A stretch of DNA of 43,575 bases from an uncultured Saprospiraceae bacterium (GCA_947311105.1 CAMZKG010000113.1:1-43575), one strand, 5' to 3'. Shown: positions 24,289 through 33,140, counted from the stretch's first letter. Notes: generated by a model not told the origin, from the letters alone. Numbers and translations: made by a program.

Positions 24289-24909
24289 TTACTCACAAGT
24301 GTTTTCGCTATAGTCGAATGTGTTTATATTTGTATTTAATTCATCTGTTAGATTAACGTTTGTCCAAATTTCACCATTTTGTCTTTCCATTTGAATAATT
24401 CCATAATTCTTTGCCATATACACGGTGTTAAAATTCAAATTGTCAGGAAACTCATAATTATATTTAATCACGTTAGCAAAGTCAATAGTATCAATAGATA
24501 AATCAACAGTAGAGATGTCTTCTGTTATGAAAACTGATGATTTCTCATCAATTTTTACAAAAAGTTTGTTGTATTTATTTGCATCATTATCTTCTACATA
24601 TGTAACTCCGTTAAACAAGCTAATTGTATCTGTTCCGCTTGTCATTAGTAAACCCCAGGTGTCGTGACAACCACAACCTGTATCCGATGTGTATCCCGTT
24701 CTGTGTACTAGATACTTTTCTTTAATTACAAACTTTGCTAAATTGTCATCTGGTTTTTTAAAAGTTACAGTATCCCCAATTATTCCTCCAAAATATTTTA
24801 AGTTTTCCTGATTAGAGAAATCTCTGCAATCAATGTCTCTGAAAATAATTTTATTACAAGCAGAAGTCAGTAGTATAAAAACTAGACCTATTAATGTGAT
24901 CTTTTTCAT
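24289..24909 (-). CDS. Hypothetical lipoprotein
   Basis: This 206-residue protein has a lipoprotein signal with lipobox LTSAC (MKKITLIGLVFILLTSAC), so it should be anchored to the envelope by a lipidated Cys. The mature part is polar, contains CGCHDTWG and no recognised domain. Its base composition is AT-rich like the CotH pseudogene beside it and unlike the flanking genes, suggesting both arrived together. The start is supported by the signal peptide. A 29-bp inverted repeat lies upstream of it. Confidence 0.7.
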   Translation of the reverse strand: MKKITLIGLVFILLTSACNKIIFRDIDCRDFSNQENLKYFGGIIGDTVTFKKPDDNLAKFVIKEKYLVHRTGYTSDTGCGCHDTWGLLMTSGTDTISLFNGVTYVEDNDANKYNKLFVKIDEKSSVFITEDISTVDLSIDTIDFANVIKYNYEFPDNLNFNTVYMAKNYGIIQMERQNGEIWTNVNLTDELNTNINTFDYSENTCE

Positions 24910-24954
24910 TTTATTATAATATTTAGTTTGTTGATATTCATGCTAAATTAATAT

Positions 24955-24983
24955 CCAACTTCCGAAATTCAACATTTTTTGAT
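24955..24983 (-). repeat. Right copy of the 29-bp inverted repeat
   Basis: It is the inverted partner of 22941-22969 (26 of 29 bases) and lies upstream of the lipoprotein gene, as the left copy lies upstream of the CotH pseudogene. The short reading frames are also similar (MLKYGSWLLI against MLNFGSWILI). Confidence 0.6.
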
Positions 24984-25122
24984 GATATGGAAGAAGCAAT
25001 TGTATGGTTTGTAATGTTAATATCAGTCGCAAGTTATGAGCTATTTTTTAAAAAGTCAAGTTTTTTGCGAAAGCTATGAAAATGTAGTGATCTGGCGTCT
25101 TTACGGTTGTGATTTGTGAAGT

Positions 25123-27084
25123 TTATACGTCTTTAGGCAAAAAATACTTTAGGCTGTTAGGATTGCGCATGGCATCTTTTTTAGCGGCTTTGTGGATGGG
25201 GACTCCTTTGAGTATTTTTTTGACTGGGAGTTCCATTTTTTTGCCACTAATGGTATAGGGTAGGTCGGGGACTGCAATAATCTCATTGGGGACGTGTCGG
25301 GGGGAGTAGTCTGCCCGTAATTGATTTTTAATATCTTGTTTGATTTTTTCCGAAAGGGTATGTCCTTCATTCATGACCACATATAAAGGCATATAATCTC
25401 CGCCGCCTTCCAGCTCGATGTTGACGACGAGTGAATCTTTGATGGCTTTGATTTTATCGACGGAGCGATATATTTCGGCGGTACCGATACGAACCCCTTG
25501 GCGATTAAGAGTGGCATCTGAGCGTCCCATGATGATGATGGTGTTTCTGTCTGTGACAATTGTCCAGTCTCCATGGCGCCAAATACCTGGGTACATTTCG
25601 TAATAACTAGCTCGATAGCGTTCTTTGCCGGGGTCATTCCAAAAGAAAACGGGCATGGATGGCATGGGGGCAGTGATGACCATTTCGCCTACTTCATTGG
25701 TGAGCGGATGACCGTCTTCGTCATAAGCATACAACGCACAGCCCAAAGCACGACATTGGATTTCACCTTGATAGACAGGCAGTAGCGGGTTGCCACCCAC
25801 AAAAGCAGTGCATACGTCCGTGCCGCCACTCATAGATGTTAGCCAAACGGTGCGCTTAATTTTTTTATAAACATAGTCAAATCCTTCGGGGGGGAGCGGT
25901 GAGCCAGTTGAGCCAATCGAACGCAAAGGTTTTAGGTTAAATTCTTTTTTTGGCGCAAGCCCCTGAGTCGCACAAGCCATGATAAAAGGTGCACTAGTGC
26001 CAAAATGGTGGATGGGAGCCGCTTCCGCTAAATGCCAAAGAACATTCAGGTTAGGGTAGCCAGGACTTCCGTCAAATAATACAGGTACTCCACCGACCAG
26101 CATAGATGCTTGCACAAAATTCCACATCATCCAGCCAGTCGTGGCAAACCAAAAAAATCTTTCGCCTACATGCACGTCATTGTGTAACGCTAAATATTTG
26201 TAATGCTCTAGCAAACTGCCGCCATGTGAATGTGTGATGGCTTTCGGTGCACCTGTCGTGCCTGACGAATATAAAACCCACATTGGATGTTCAAAAGGGA
26301 CGGGTAAAAATTGTAAAGGCTCTGTTTTGTTGGCTAAGGCATCTTTCCATAGGATACCTTTCGGTAAATTTGTAACTGATTGATTGTCATTGAGATAGGG
26401 GATGAGTACGACCTTTTTTAGGGATGGTATTTGTTGGGTGATTTCTTGGACAATATCCATCTTGTCGAAGCTTTTTCCGCCATATTGGTAGCCATCTACG
26501 GCTAATAAGATGCTGGGCTCGATTTGTCCGAATCGTTCCAAAACGCTCCCTACTCCAAAGTCTGGGGAGCAGCTCGACCACACGGCACCAATTGACATAG
26601 TGGCTAATAATCCAATCGTAGCTTCTGGGATATTGGGTAGGAAAGCGACGACTCGGTCTCCTTTTTTTACCCCGTTTTCTATTAAGAATTGGCGTAAGCT
26701 GGCTACTTTTTTTTCTAATTCGGCCCAAGACATTTCGGTAAGCGGTTGGCGCTCAGACTGGAACACTAGGGCAGGATGTTTGGTCGTTTTATTACGAAAG
26801 ATATGCTCGGCATAGTTGAGTGTGGCGCCGTCAAACCAGTCAATATCAGGCAGCTCTTTGTATTCCAAAATACGGTTATAGGGCGTGTAGGATTTAACTT
26901 TAAAATACTTCCAGATATAATCCCAAAAGAATTCGGGCTCGTCCACGGACCACTGCCACAAGTCTTGATAATTTTTAAAGTCTAAGTGATGATAGCGGCG
27001 CAGCCAATTCATGAATTTATTCATGTGAGAGCGCTTTTGAGACTTTTGTGACGGTTTCCAAAGGATGGATGGCGAGTGGAGCAT
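25123..27084 (-). CDS. Acetoacetyl-CoA synthetase (acetoacetate-CoA ligase)
   Basis: This 653-residue ANL-superfamily enzyme has the ATP-binding loop YSSGTTGAPKAITHSHGG, the hinge and C-terminal motif GRSDATLNRQGVRIGTAEIYR, and the acylation lysine region YTISGKKMELPVKKIL. The N-terminal LWKPSQKSQKRSHMNKFMNWLRR and TTGWMMWNF are typical of acetoacetyl-CoA synthetases rather than acetyl-CoA synthetases. It activates acetoacetate with ATP and CoA in the cytoplasm. The first ATG matches the family start. A -7 element TAACTTTG lies 24 nt upstream. Confidence 0.92.
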   Translation of the reverse strand: MLHSPSILWKPSQKSQKRSHMNKFMNWLRRYHHLDFKNYQDLWQWSVDEPEFFWDYIWKYFKVKSYTPYNRILEYKELPDIDWFDGATLNYAEHIFRNKTTKHPALVFQSERQPLTEMSWAELEKKVASLRQFLIENGVKKGDRVVAFLPNIPEATIGLLATMSIGAVWSSCSPDFGVGSVLERFGQIEPSILLAVDGYQYGGKSFDKMDIVQEITQQIPSLKKVVLIPYLNDNQSVTNLPKGILWKDALANKTEPLQFLPVPFEHPMWVLYSSGTTGAPKAITHSHGGSLLEHYKYLALHNDVHVGERFFWFATTGWMMWNFVQASMLVGGVPVLFDGSPGYPNLNVLWHLAEAAPIHHFGTSAPFIMACATQGLAPKKEFNLKPLRSIGSTGSPLPPEGFDYVYKKIKRTVWLTSMSGGTDVCTAFVGGNPLLPVYQGEIQCRALGCALYAYDEDGHPLTNEVGEMVITAPMPSMPVFFWNDPGKERYRASYYEMYPGIWRHGDWTIVTDRNTIIIMGRSDATLNRQGVRIGTAEIYRSVDKIKAIKDSLVVNIELEGGGDYMPLYVVMNEGHTLSEKIKQDIKNQLRADYSPRHVPNEIIAVPDLPYTISGKKMELPVKKILKGVPIHKAAKKDAMRNPNSLKYFLPKDV

Positions 27085-27107
27085 AGCTTGAACTTTTGAT
27101 TATTGGT

Positions 27108-27115
27108 CAAAGTTA
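27108..27115 (-). promoter_or_regulatory. TAnnTTTG -7 element of acetoacetyl-CoA synthetase
   Basis: It reads TAACTTTG on the minus strand, 24 nt before the ATG; the -33 region lacks a clear TTTG. Confidence 0.45.
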
Positions 27116-27340
27116 ATAAAATTGAGACTTTGTTGTACAATGGTTTGGTAAAAAAAGGAAAAAATCGAATGGATTAATGGTAGGATGATGGGGCAAACAA
27201 TTGGTTTTGTGTATAATTGTAAACTTGACGTAGTTGCCATTCAATTGATTTTTTTGAAACAAATTGGATTTTGTCGATTCTTAAACGTTTACGGGGTGAA
27301 TGAGATTGGTTGTTGATAAAAACGATAAAACAGAAGGATA

Positions 27341-27371
27341 TTTAGTGAGTCACAAAAATAAAGTATATTTG
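27341..27371 (+). promoter_or_regulatory. Promoter for the glycosyltransferase pair
   Basis: TTTA at 27341-27344, a 19-nt spacer and TATATTTG at 27364-27371 fit the Bacteroidota promoter form. The rest of the 27116-27419 gap shows no gene. Confidence 0.6.
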
Positions 27372-27419
27372 CTTTCTAAGAAAAAAATAATGTTGGATTC
27401 TGCTTGAAGGTTGATAAAA

Positions 27420-28961
27420 ATGGAGAAAAATCGTATGAAATTGTTTCAAAAAATAGAAAATCATCTTGGTATAGGGCTGTTTTCTATTTTTTTGGTCATT
27501 GGGTTGCTGACTTATCAACAGTATGGGCTTACATGGGATGCAGATGCGCAGCGAGAGATTGGACAGAAAAATTATGCCTATGTATTTGAAGGAGGCGAAG
27601 GTGGCTGGGAAAACTGGCAGAACAAGGATTATGGAGCTATTTTTGAGTTGCCGTTGTATTATTCGGAGCAGTTATTTGGCCTAACAGATACACAAGATAT
27701 CTTTCGTTTTAGGCATTTTGCCGTACATTTTTTCTTTTTGATTGGTGCATTTTTCTTTTTTAAATTGGTGGATTTATTGTATGATAATAAGCTTTTGGCA
27801 GCGATAGGCTTCCTGATGTTGGTGTTGCATCCAAGAATTTATGGACATTCTTTTTTTAATACCAAAGATTTATCCTTTTTGTCTATGTTTATTATTGCTA
27901 TATACCAAACCGCAGTGGCTTTTCGTCGCAAGACCATATGGAATGCTGTTTTGCTTGGTATAGCTATTGCTTTGGTCGTGAATATGCGAATACTGGGCAT
28001 TATGATACCGGCGCTTGTTTTTGTCATGTTGGCGATTGATTTTATCCAGGAGCATCAAACAAAGGTTAATTTGCTGTTTGGAGGGGTCATCGCATTGGTC
28101 TCTTCTTTGTTGCTATATGCGATATGGCCCTATTTGTGGGGCGATCCTTTCGGAAATTTTCAAAGAATCTTTGAAAATATGTCCAAGTTTCGTTGGAATG
28201 GTAGTGTGTTGTTCAATGGAGATAAGATTCAATCTACGGATTTGCCTTGGACTTATGAGCTGACTTGGTTCGGGATAACGACACCGATACTGTACTTAAT
28301 TGTAGGGATTTGTTCCATCCTTTTACTTGCTTTTCGGGTTTTGAAGATGCCCCAAATTTTTATTAAGAATAATTTAGAAAGGAATAATATTATTTTTGCA
28401 GCGACTTTTTTTGGACCAGTGTTTATGATTATTTTGCTGCATTCAGTGGTGTATGATGGTTGGCGTCATTTGTTCTTTATCTACCCTTCTTTTATACTGT
28501 TGGGTATTTATGGCTTGAATTTTTTGTTTGAAAAGCATTATGAAAAATGGGTTGTAGGCGTTTTTCTAATTGTTTTTTCTTTTGTTGGTTGGTCAATCAT
28601 TCAAGCATTTCCTAATGAGCATGTACTTTTTAATCGTATTGTTACTGGTGAGCGCGATGACTCTGTACGAAAACGGTTCGAATTAGATTATTGGGGTGTG
28701 TCTTATAAGCAAGCTTTAGAGTATCTTTTAGCAATAGATTCGGCAAGTGAAATTTTGGTCTCAGTGGCAAATTATCCGGGTAAAAGTAATATTGCGACCT
28801 TGTCAAAAAGTCAGCGGAAAAGGATTCGGTTTGTCTCAAAAGATGAAGCGACTTATTTTATTACTAATTTTAGATATCATCCAGCAAACTATCCATATAC
28901 ATCAATTCATAAGATTAAAGTTGGTGGAAATACTATTAATGAAATCTTTAAATTAAAGTAA
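27420..28961 (+). CDS. Polytopic membrane protein, GT39-like (glycosyltransferase family C)
   Basis: This protein of 513 residues has about ten hydrophobic helices. A long early loop carries the acidic motif TWDADAQREIGQ, as in GT-C enzymes of the PMT/ArnT type where acidic residues after the first helix are catalytic; LVLHPRIYGHSFFNTKDLSF is a further conserved-looking loop. Such enzymes transfer sugars from polyprenyl-phosphate donors on the outer face of the inner membrane. The next gene encodes a GT2 of the kind that makes polyprenyl-phosphate sugars, so the two form a plausible donor-acceptor pair. The ATG at 27420 is chosen over a TTG at 27411; 27435 is also possible. Confidence 0.7.
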   Translation: MEKNRMKLFQKIENHLGIGLFSIFLVIGLLTYQQYGLTWDADAQREIGQKNYAYVFEGGEGGWENWQNKDYGAIFELPLYYSEQLFGLTDTQDIFRFRHFAVHFFFLIGAFFFFKLVDLLYDNKLLAAIGFLMLVLHPRIYGHSFFNTKDLSFLSMFIIAIYQTAVAFRRKTIWNAVLLGIAIALVVNMRILGIMIPALVFVMLAIDFIQEHQTKVNLLFGGVIALVSSLLLYAIWPYLWGDPFGNFQRIFENMSKFRWNGSVLFNGDKIQSTDLPWTYELTWFGITTPILYLIVGICSILLLAFRVLKMPQIFIKNNLERNNIIFAATFFGPVFMIILLHSVVYDGWRHLFFIYPSFILLGIYGLNFLFEKHYEKWVVGVFLIVFSFVGWSIIQAFPNEHVLFNRIVTGERDDSVRKRFELDYWGVSYKQALEYLLAIDSASEILVSVANYPGKSNIATLSKSQRKRIRFVSKDEATYFITNFRYHPANYPYTSIHKIKVGGNTINEIFKLK

Positions 28962-28968
28962 GGTGAGT

Positions 28969-29700
28969 ATGAAATTTGAACTATGTATTGTTATTCCTTG
29001 CTATAATGAAGCGAAGTTTTTTAGGACGAGAGATTATTTACAATATATTGATAATCATCCATTTACGTTGATTTGTTTTGTGGATGATGGGTCTTCTGAC
29101 AATACGTTGGGCGTTCTGAAAAGTATTCAAATTAAATTTCCCTATAGGGTCGATGTCGTTACTTACAAGAAAAATAAAGGCAAAGCAGATGCGGTTTATA
29201 TGGGGATGAATTATTGTAATACGCATTATGATTTTGTAAATATTGCTTACTTGGATGCAGATTTGGCGGTATCTCTGGAAGAGTGTACAGGTTTGGTGAA
29301 TTATCTGGATGAGAATATTGAGTTTGTATTTGGGTCGCGAATTCAACGAATTGGTTCAACGATTGAAAGAAAGACATCTCGATTTTTGATTGGTCGAGTA
29401 ATTGCGACGGTTATTTCTCAAGTGTTGGATTTGCGTGTGTATGATACACAGTGTGGATGTAAGGTGTTTAGTCACTCCTTGAGTCAACAGGTTTTTACGG
29501 AGCGTTTTATTTCTAAGTGGTTGTTTGATGTTGAGATTTTCTTTCGGATTATTAAAATATATAGCCACGATGAAGTATTGAATAAAATGCTAGAAGTCCC
29601 CTTGGTTCGATGGGTTGATGCAGGTGATTCTAAAGTAAGGTTGAGCTATTTTTATAAACTATGGATCGATTTGTATAAGATACGGAAGGCATATCGTTGA
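28969..29700 (+). CDS. GT2 glycosyltransferase, polyprenyl-phosphate sugar synthase-like
   Basis: The protein opens with LCIVIPCYNEAKFF, then VDDGSSDNT and the metal-binding AYLDADLAV, a GT-A fold of family 2. DTQCGCKVFSHSLSQQVF and KWLFDVEIFFRI are typical of dolichyl/polyprenyl-phosphate glucose or mannose synthases. There is no C-terminal membrane domain, so it should be a cytoplasmic or peripheral enzyme. It starts 7 nt after the GT39-like gene. ATG at 28969 is used, with AAGGTGAG just upstream; a GTG at 28963 is an alternative. Confidence 0.8.
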   Translation: MKFELCIVIPCYNEAKFFRTRDYLQYIDNHPFTLICFVDDGSSDNTLGVLKSIQIKFPYRVDVVTYKKNKGKADAVYMGMNYCNTHYDFVNIAYLDADLAVSLEECTGLVNYLDENIEFVFGSRIQRIGSTIERKTSRFLIGRVIATVISQVLDLRVYDTQCGCKVFSHSLSQQVFTERFISKWLFDVEIFFRIIKIYSHDEVLNKMLEVPLVRWVDAGDSKVRLSYFYKLWIDLYKIRKAYR

Positions 29701-29850
29701 TTGTGTTGCGGATAACCGCTTGCGAGTTAATGAAGAGATGGTGAATTAGGCGATTACCATCTTTTGGTTATTTTCAGGGAGTTGTGGTGAAATTATATTT
29801 ATTTAGGATTTTAATGTATTTTGCACCATCTTTTAAAAAAAAACAAATTG

Positions 29851-31392
29851 ATGAAACTCCTAAGCTCTTTCTTTCTTGGCGTACTTTTATTCTCGGCTTC
29901 TTGTACGGGCTTCCAAAAAAGCGCTAAGTCACACGATGACAATCAGTTAGACTTTACAATCCTAGCGATGAATGATGTATATGAGATTAGTGCGCTAGGC
30001 GGTGGGACAGTTGGGGGGATGGCACGAGTGGCGACCATCCGCAAAGAATTGTTGAAAGAAAATGCCAATATGTTTACGCTTCATGCAGGCGATTGCCTGA
30101 ATCCATCTCTTTTGGGCAACCTAAAATACGAAGGGAAAAAAATCAAAGGTCGCCAGATGGTGGAAGTGATGAACCAAGCAGGGATAGATTGGATGGTGCC
30201 GGGTAATCACGAGTTTGATCTGAAAAGGCATGAATTACAAGCTCGGATTAACGAGTCTAATTTTAATTGGATTGTAGCAAATGCCCAGGAGAATTTAGAC
30301 GATGGACAAAAGAAACCTTTTCATAAGGATTTGCCGCAAGGCGATAAAAACTATTTTCCTAGATATACGGAGTGGGATGTGGTGGATTCGGATGGTACCA
30401 AAATTCGGCTCGGTATTGTGGCGGTGACAATCCCTTTTGATGTTAAAAAATATGCGACTATTTCGGATCCTTTTGTGGCTGTAGGGGAGGTGTTGAAGGA
30501 GATGGGAGATTGTGATGTGGTTATTGGGTTGACGCACTTGAACTGGAAGGACGATGTGAAGTTGGCTAATATGTATCCGCAAATAGATTTAATTGTCGGT
30601 GGTCATGACCATTATAATATGCTCAAAAAAACCAACCATGCCAATGTGACGAAGGCTGATGCGAATGCACGGACGGTTTATGTACACCGTTTTCATGTGG
30701 ATAAAAAGACGCATCAAGTAACCATTTCTTCAAAGCTTAAAAATATGGATACTTCAGTAGAGTTTGAGCCGCTTACGCAAAAAATAGTAGATAAGTGGGA
30801 GGCTATAGGTAAGGAAGCGGTGAAATCTGCAGGGATAGATCCCACAAAAGTAATTACTACATTAAAGCGTCCTTTGGATGGTCGAGAGATTGCTATTCGT
30901 GATCACGCTACGGGGCTTGGAGTGATGATTGCTAAGTCGATGCTGGCGGCAACGGAGCAGGGAGCTACTTGCGCTTTTTTTAATAGTGGTTCGGTGCGGC
31001 TAGATGACTATTTGGAGGGGGATATTACCGGGACGGATATTATGCGAGCTTTGCCCTACGGTGGACCCATTTTTGATATTGAGCTGGAAGGTGGTCTGCT
31101 AAAACAGGTGCTTGATGCAGGAAAAGCCAACCAAGGCAAAGGGGGCTATTTGCAACTCGCCAAGATCTCTTTTGACGACAAAGAGCAAAGGTGGTATGTG
31201 GACGGTAAACCTTTAGAAACGAATAAAAAATATCGCGCTGTGGCTACGGGGTTTCTCTTGCAGGGGCGAGAAGGTGGGCTAGAGTTTTTGAATAAAAAGA
31301 ACCCAGGCTTAACGATTTTTGAGCATGGTGATGACTCGATTTTGGCAGATATACGGTTGGCTTTGGCGGAGTATATGGAGCAAAAAAACTAA
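29851..31392 (+). CDS. 5'-nucleotidase/metallophosphatase-family lipoprotein
   Basis: A lipoprotein signal (MKLLSSFFLGVLLFSASC) precedes a metallophosphatase domain with MNDVYEI, HAGDCLNPS, PGNHEFD, THLNWKDD and VGGHDHYN. A 5'-nucleotidase C-terminal domain follows (ATGLGVMIAKSMLAAT, FNSGSVRLDD, ALPYGGPIFDIELEG). The family hydrolyses nucleotides and related phosphate esters outside the cytoplasm. The usual N-D-x-H metal motif reads N-D-V-Y here. The ORF track starts with a TTG 30 nt upstream; the ATG at 29851 begins the signal peptide. It ends 21 nt from the convergent phosphatase gene. Confidence 0.85.
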   Translation: MKLLSSFFLGVLLFSASCTGFQKSAKSHDDNQLDFTILAMNDVYEISALGGGTVGGMARVATIRKELLKENANMFTLHAGDCLNPSLLGNLKYEGKKIKGRQMVEVMNQAGIDWMVPGNHEFDLKRHELQARINESNFNWIVANAQENLDDGQKKPFHKDLPQGDKNYFPRYTEWDVVDSDGTKIRLGIVAVTIPFDVKKYATISDPFVAVGEVLKEMGDCDVVIGLTHLNWKDDVKLANMYPQIDLIVGGHDHYNMLKKTNHANVTKADANARTVYVHRFHVDKKTHQVTISSKLKNMDTSVEFEPLTQKIVDKWEAIGKEAVKSAGIDPTKVITTLKRPLDGREIAIRDHATGLGVMIAKSMLAATEQGATCAFFNSGSVRLDDYLEGDITGTDIMRALPYGGPIFDIELEGGLLKQVLDAGKANQGKGGYLQLAKISFDDKEQRWYVDGKPLETNKKYRAVATGFLLQGREGGLEFLNKKNPGLTIFEHGDDSILADIRLALAEYMEQKN

Positions 31393-31413
31393 CTACATTA
31401 GTGCTCTACGGCT

Positions 31414-32688
31414 TCAGGTAGATTGGTCGCTTGTTAAATACTCGTTGCTTTTTACCTTACAAGTAAGAACCGTAAAGTCGTCAGGAAAAGGTAAGTTTCC
31501 TTTAAACTCTTGGACGTATTGAAAAAGCGAATCGTTGAACTCTTTAGAAGATAGAAGAAAGTTTATGTTGGTAAAATGAATCAATTTGTCTTCGGTGAGA
31601 TATTGACCTTCATTATTGGTCAAGTCCGTTACACCATCAGTGAAGCTGAAGATAAGGCTCGTTTCGTCGATGGTTTCTTCTCCAATTTGGACAAAGGGAA
31701 GCTCTTCGGTAGCACCCAGAATCAAGCAGCCTTTACGTAAGGTTTTTGTACGATTTGCTTGCGCAAAAATAGGAGGAATGTGTCCTGCATTTACGTAAGT
31801 TAGCTTGGATTGAGCTAAGTCAATAATACCGATAAAAAAAGTAATGAATCGCTCTCCTTTGGTCACCTGGAAAATACTATGGTTTAGTGTGAAGACTAAT
31901 TCTTTAAGCGTAGATTTTTGAAAAATAAGCCCCCTTAGCACCGCTTGAAAATTAGCCATAAGTAGCGCAGCGCTTATGCCTTTGCCTGCAACGTCCGCAA
32001 TACAAAAAGCAAAACGATTGTCGTCTAAAGGAAAATAATCATAGTAGTCTCCCCCCACTTGAGAGTGTTGTCGGTAGATTTTAGAGAGCTCAAAGTTTTT
32101 TTTGTTGGGTAGGTTCTTTGGGAGCAGCATCTCTTGAATTTCGGTGGCTAGTTGAAATTCTTTTTGGATGAGCTCCTGTTCTAATTTAGCTCTAAATAGC
32201 CGTTTATTTTCTAAGGCAACAGCAATAAAATTGGTAATTGCTGTAATGACTTGTATTTTGTCGTAAGTACTTTCATTTTCTTCCATGCCACCTAGAAAGG
32301 CACATGCAATGGGTTGGTTTTTGTGTCGGACAGGAATGGCAAAATCAAATTGATCCAAGAAGGGGTGCGTCCCTTTTTTGATTTTTGCGGGCTCTTTAAA
32401 TTTTATGGACAGAGGGGGGTAATCAACACCAGTTTCGGTGCTGATGTTTTTTTGGGTCGCAATTTCCCATTTATTGTTAGACATTATGCAAAGTGCCAGC
32501 TTTGGAATGGCTAAGTCCCAAGTGATAAAAGAGCGATACATGGCATATAGTCCCTGCTCATTGACGTTGTTGTTGATGGCTTGGGTAATGGCTAGGAGAC
32601 TATTCATCTGCAACTTCTTAAGGTGCAGCTCATGTTCTAGCTGGTCGATTCGGGAACCCGCAGGATATATTTTGGGCGATTTTTCCAT
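31414..32688 (-). CDS. GAF-SpoIIE (RsbU-like) PP2C serine phosphatase
   Basis: This protein of about 424 residues begins with a coiled-coil (RIDQLEHELHLKKLQMNSLL). A GAF-like sensor domain (about 35-170) follows, then a PP2C/SpoIIE phosphatase with VGGDYYDYFPLDD, FCIADVAGKGISAALLMANFQAVLRGL, YVNAGHIPP and FTDGVTD, which keep the metal-binding aspartates. In the partner-switching pathway such enzymes dephosphorylate anti-anti-sigma (STAS) proteins in response to a signal sensed by the GAF domain; no STAS or kinase gene is in view. The ATG at 32688 (MEKSPKIYPAG) is preferred over the ORF start at 32709. Confidence 0.85.
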   Translation of the reverse strand: MEKSPKIYPAGSRIDQLEHELHLKKLQMNSLLAITQAINNNVNEQGLYAMYRSFITWDLAIPKLALCIMSNNKWEIATQKNISTETGVDYPPLSIKFKEPAKIKKGTHPFLDQFDFAIPVRHKNQPIACAFLGGMEENESTYDKIQVITAITNFIAVALENKRLFRAKLEQELIQKEFQLATEIQEMLLPKNLPNKKNFELSKIYRQHSQVGGDYYDYFPLDDNRFAFCIADVAGKGISAALLMANFQAVLRGLIFQKSTLKELVFTLNHSIFQVTKGERFITFFIGIIDLAQSKLTYVNAGHIPPIFAQANRTKTLRKGCLILGATEELPFVQIGEETIDETSLIFSFTDGVTDLTNNEGQYLTEDKLIHFTNINFLLSSKEFNDSLFQYVQEFKGNLPFPDDFTVLTCKVKSNEYLTSDQST

Positions 32689-32740
32689 TTCAAGGGTGAA
32701 TGTACACAAAATCCTTGAAATGACTATAATGGTAAGGTCG

Positions 32741-32777
32741 AAAAAAAAGGCGAACTAACAAAAAATGTCAGTCCGCC
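32741..32777 (-). terminator. Intrinsic terminator of a short transcription unit
   Basis: On the minus strand GGCGGACTGAC pairs with GTTAGTTCGCC (two G-T pairs) around a T-rich loop and is followed by eight T. It lies 53 nt upstream of the SpoIIE phosphatase start and downstream of the promoter at 32920-32949. Confidence 0.8.
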
Positions 32778-32792
32778 CGGAAACAATGTAAA

Positions 32793-32894
32793 TCAAACCG
32801 CTTCTTTTGCGGTAAACCGCTTTATCTTCAGTTTGCTTTTGTCTATTTCAAAAGCATTGGTAGTTTTAGTTTCGCTCCGATTTTTAGTGGCAAT
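32793..32894 (-). CDS. Possible 33-residue basic peptide with ATT start
   Basis: Between a strong promoter and a strong terminator the minus strand has a protein-like frame ATKNRSETKTTNAFEID... ending KRFTAKEAV. It carries nine Lys/Arg and four acidic residues and no membrane segment. No ATG is in frame; the best start is ATT (32894-32892) just after AAGGGAG, although that spacing is short. The frame stays open upstream (SKDGKGE...), so it could also be the end of a decayed gene, or the unit could be a small noncoding RNA. No family is recognised. Confidence 0.3.
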   Translation of the reverse strand: MATKNRSETKTTNAFEIDKSKLKIKRFTAKEAV

Positions 32895-32919
32895 TTCTCC
32901 CTTGCCATCTTTGCTGATA

Positions 32920-32949
32920 CAAATATAAATGAAAATTTATTTTTTCAAA
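32920..32949 (-). promoter_or_regulatory. Near-consensus promoter of the short transcription unit
   Basis: TTTG (32949-32946), an 18-nt spacer and TATATTTG (32927-32920) on the minus strand are among the best promoter matches in the window. Transcription from about 32914 to the terminator gives an RNA of about 170 nt. Confidence 0.7.
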
Positions 32950-32955
32950 CTCAAA

Positions 32956-33060
32956 GTTTTCCACATTGTGTGGAAAACTATATTAAATGGCTATAAATCA
33001 ATGGTTTATAAATATTAATTACTTTTCCACATTGTGGAAAACCTTGATTTTTTGTGGAAA
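32956..33060. other. Paired TTTTCCACA palindromes (DnaA-box-like cluster)
   Basis: GTTTTCCACA and TGTGGAAAAC face each other with a 3-nt gap at 32956-32978. TTTTCCACA and TGTGGAAAA face each other with a 1-nt gap at 33023-33041. All four arms fit the relaxed DnaA-box pattern TTWTNCACA. A further near-match, TGTGGAAAT, is at 33052-33060, and weaker ones follow to about 33105. The 44 bp between the two palindromes are very AT-rich. This could be a DnaA-binding region or an operator for the promoter immediately beside it. Confidence 0.5.
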
Positions 33061-33140
33061 TGATGTGGAGAAGTGGTGAAAAATTGGGAAATAAGGTGTG
33101 GGTAAGGTTTTTGATTGGAGCGCAATCATATAGCATCAGA

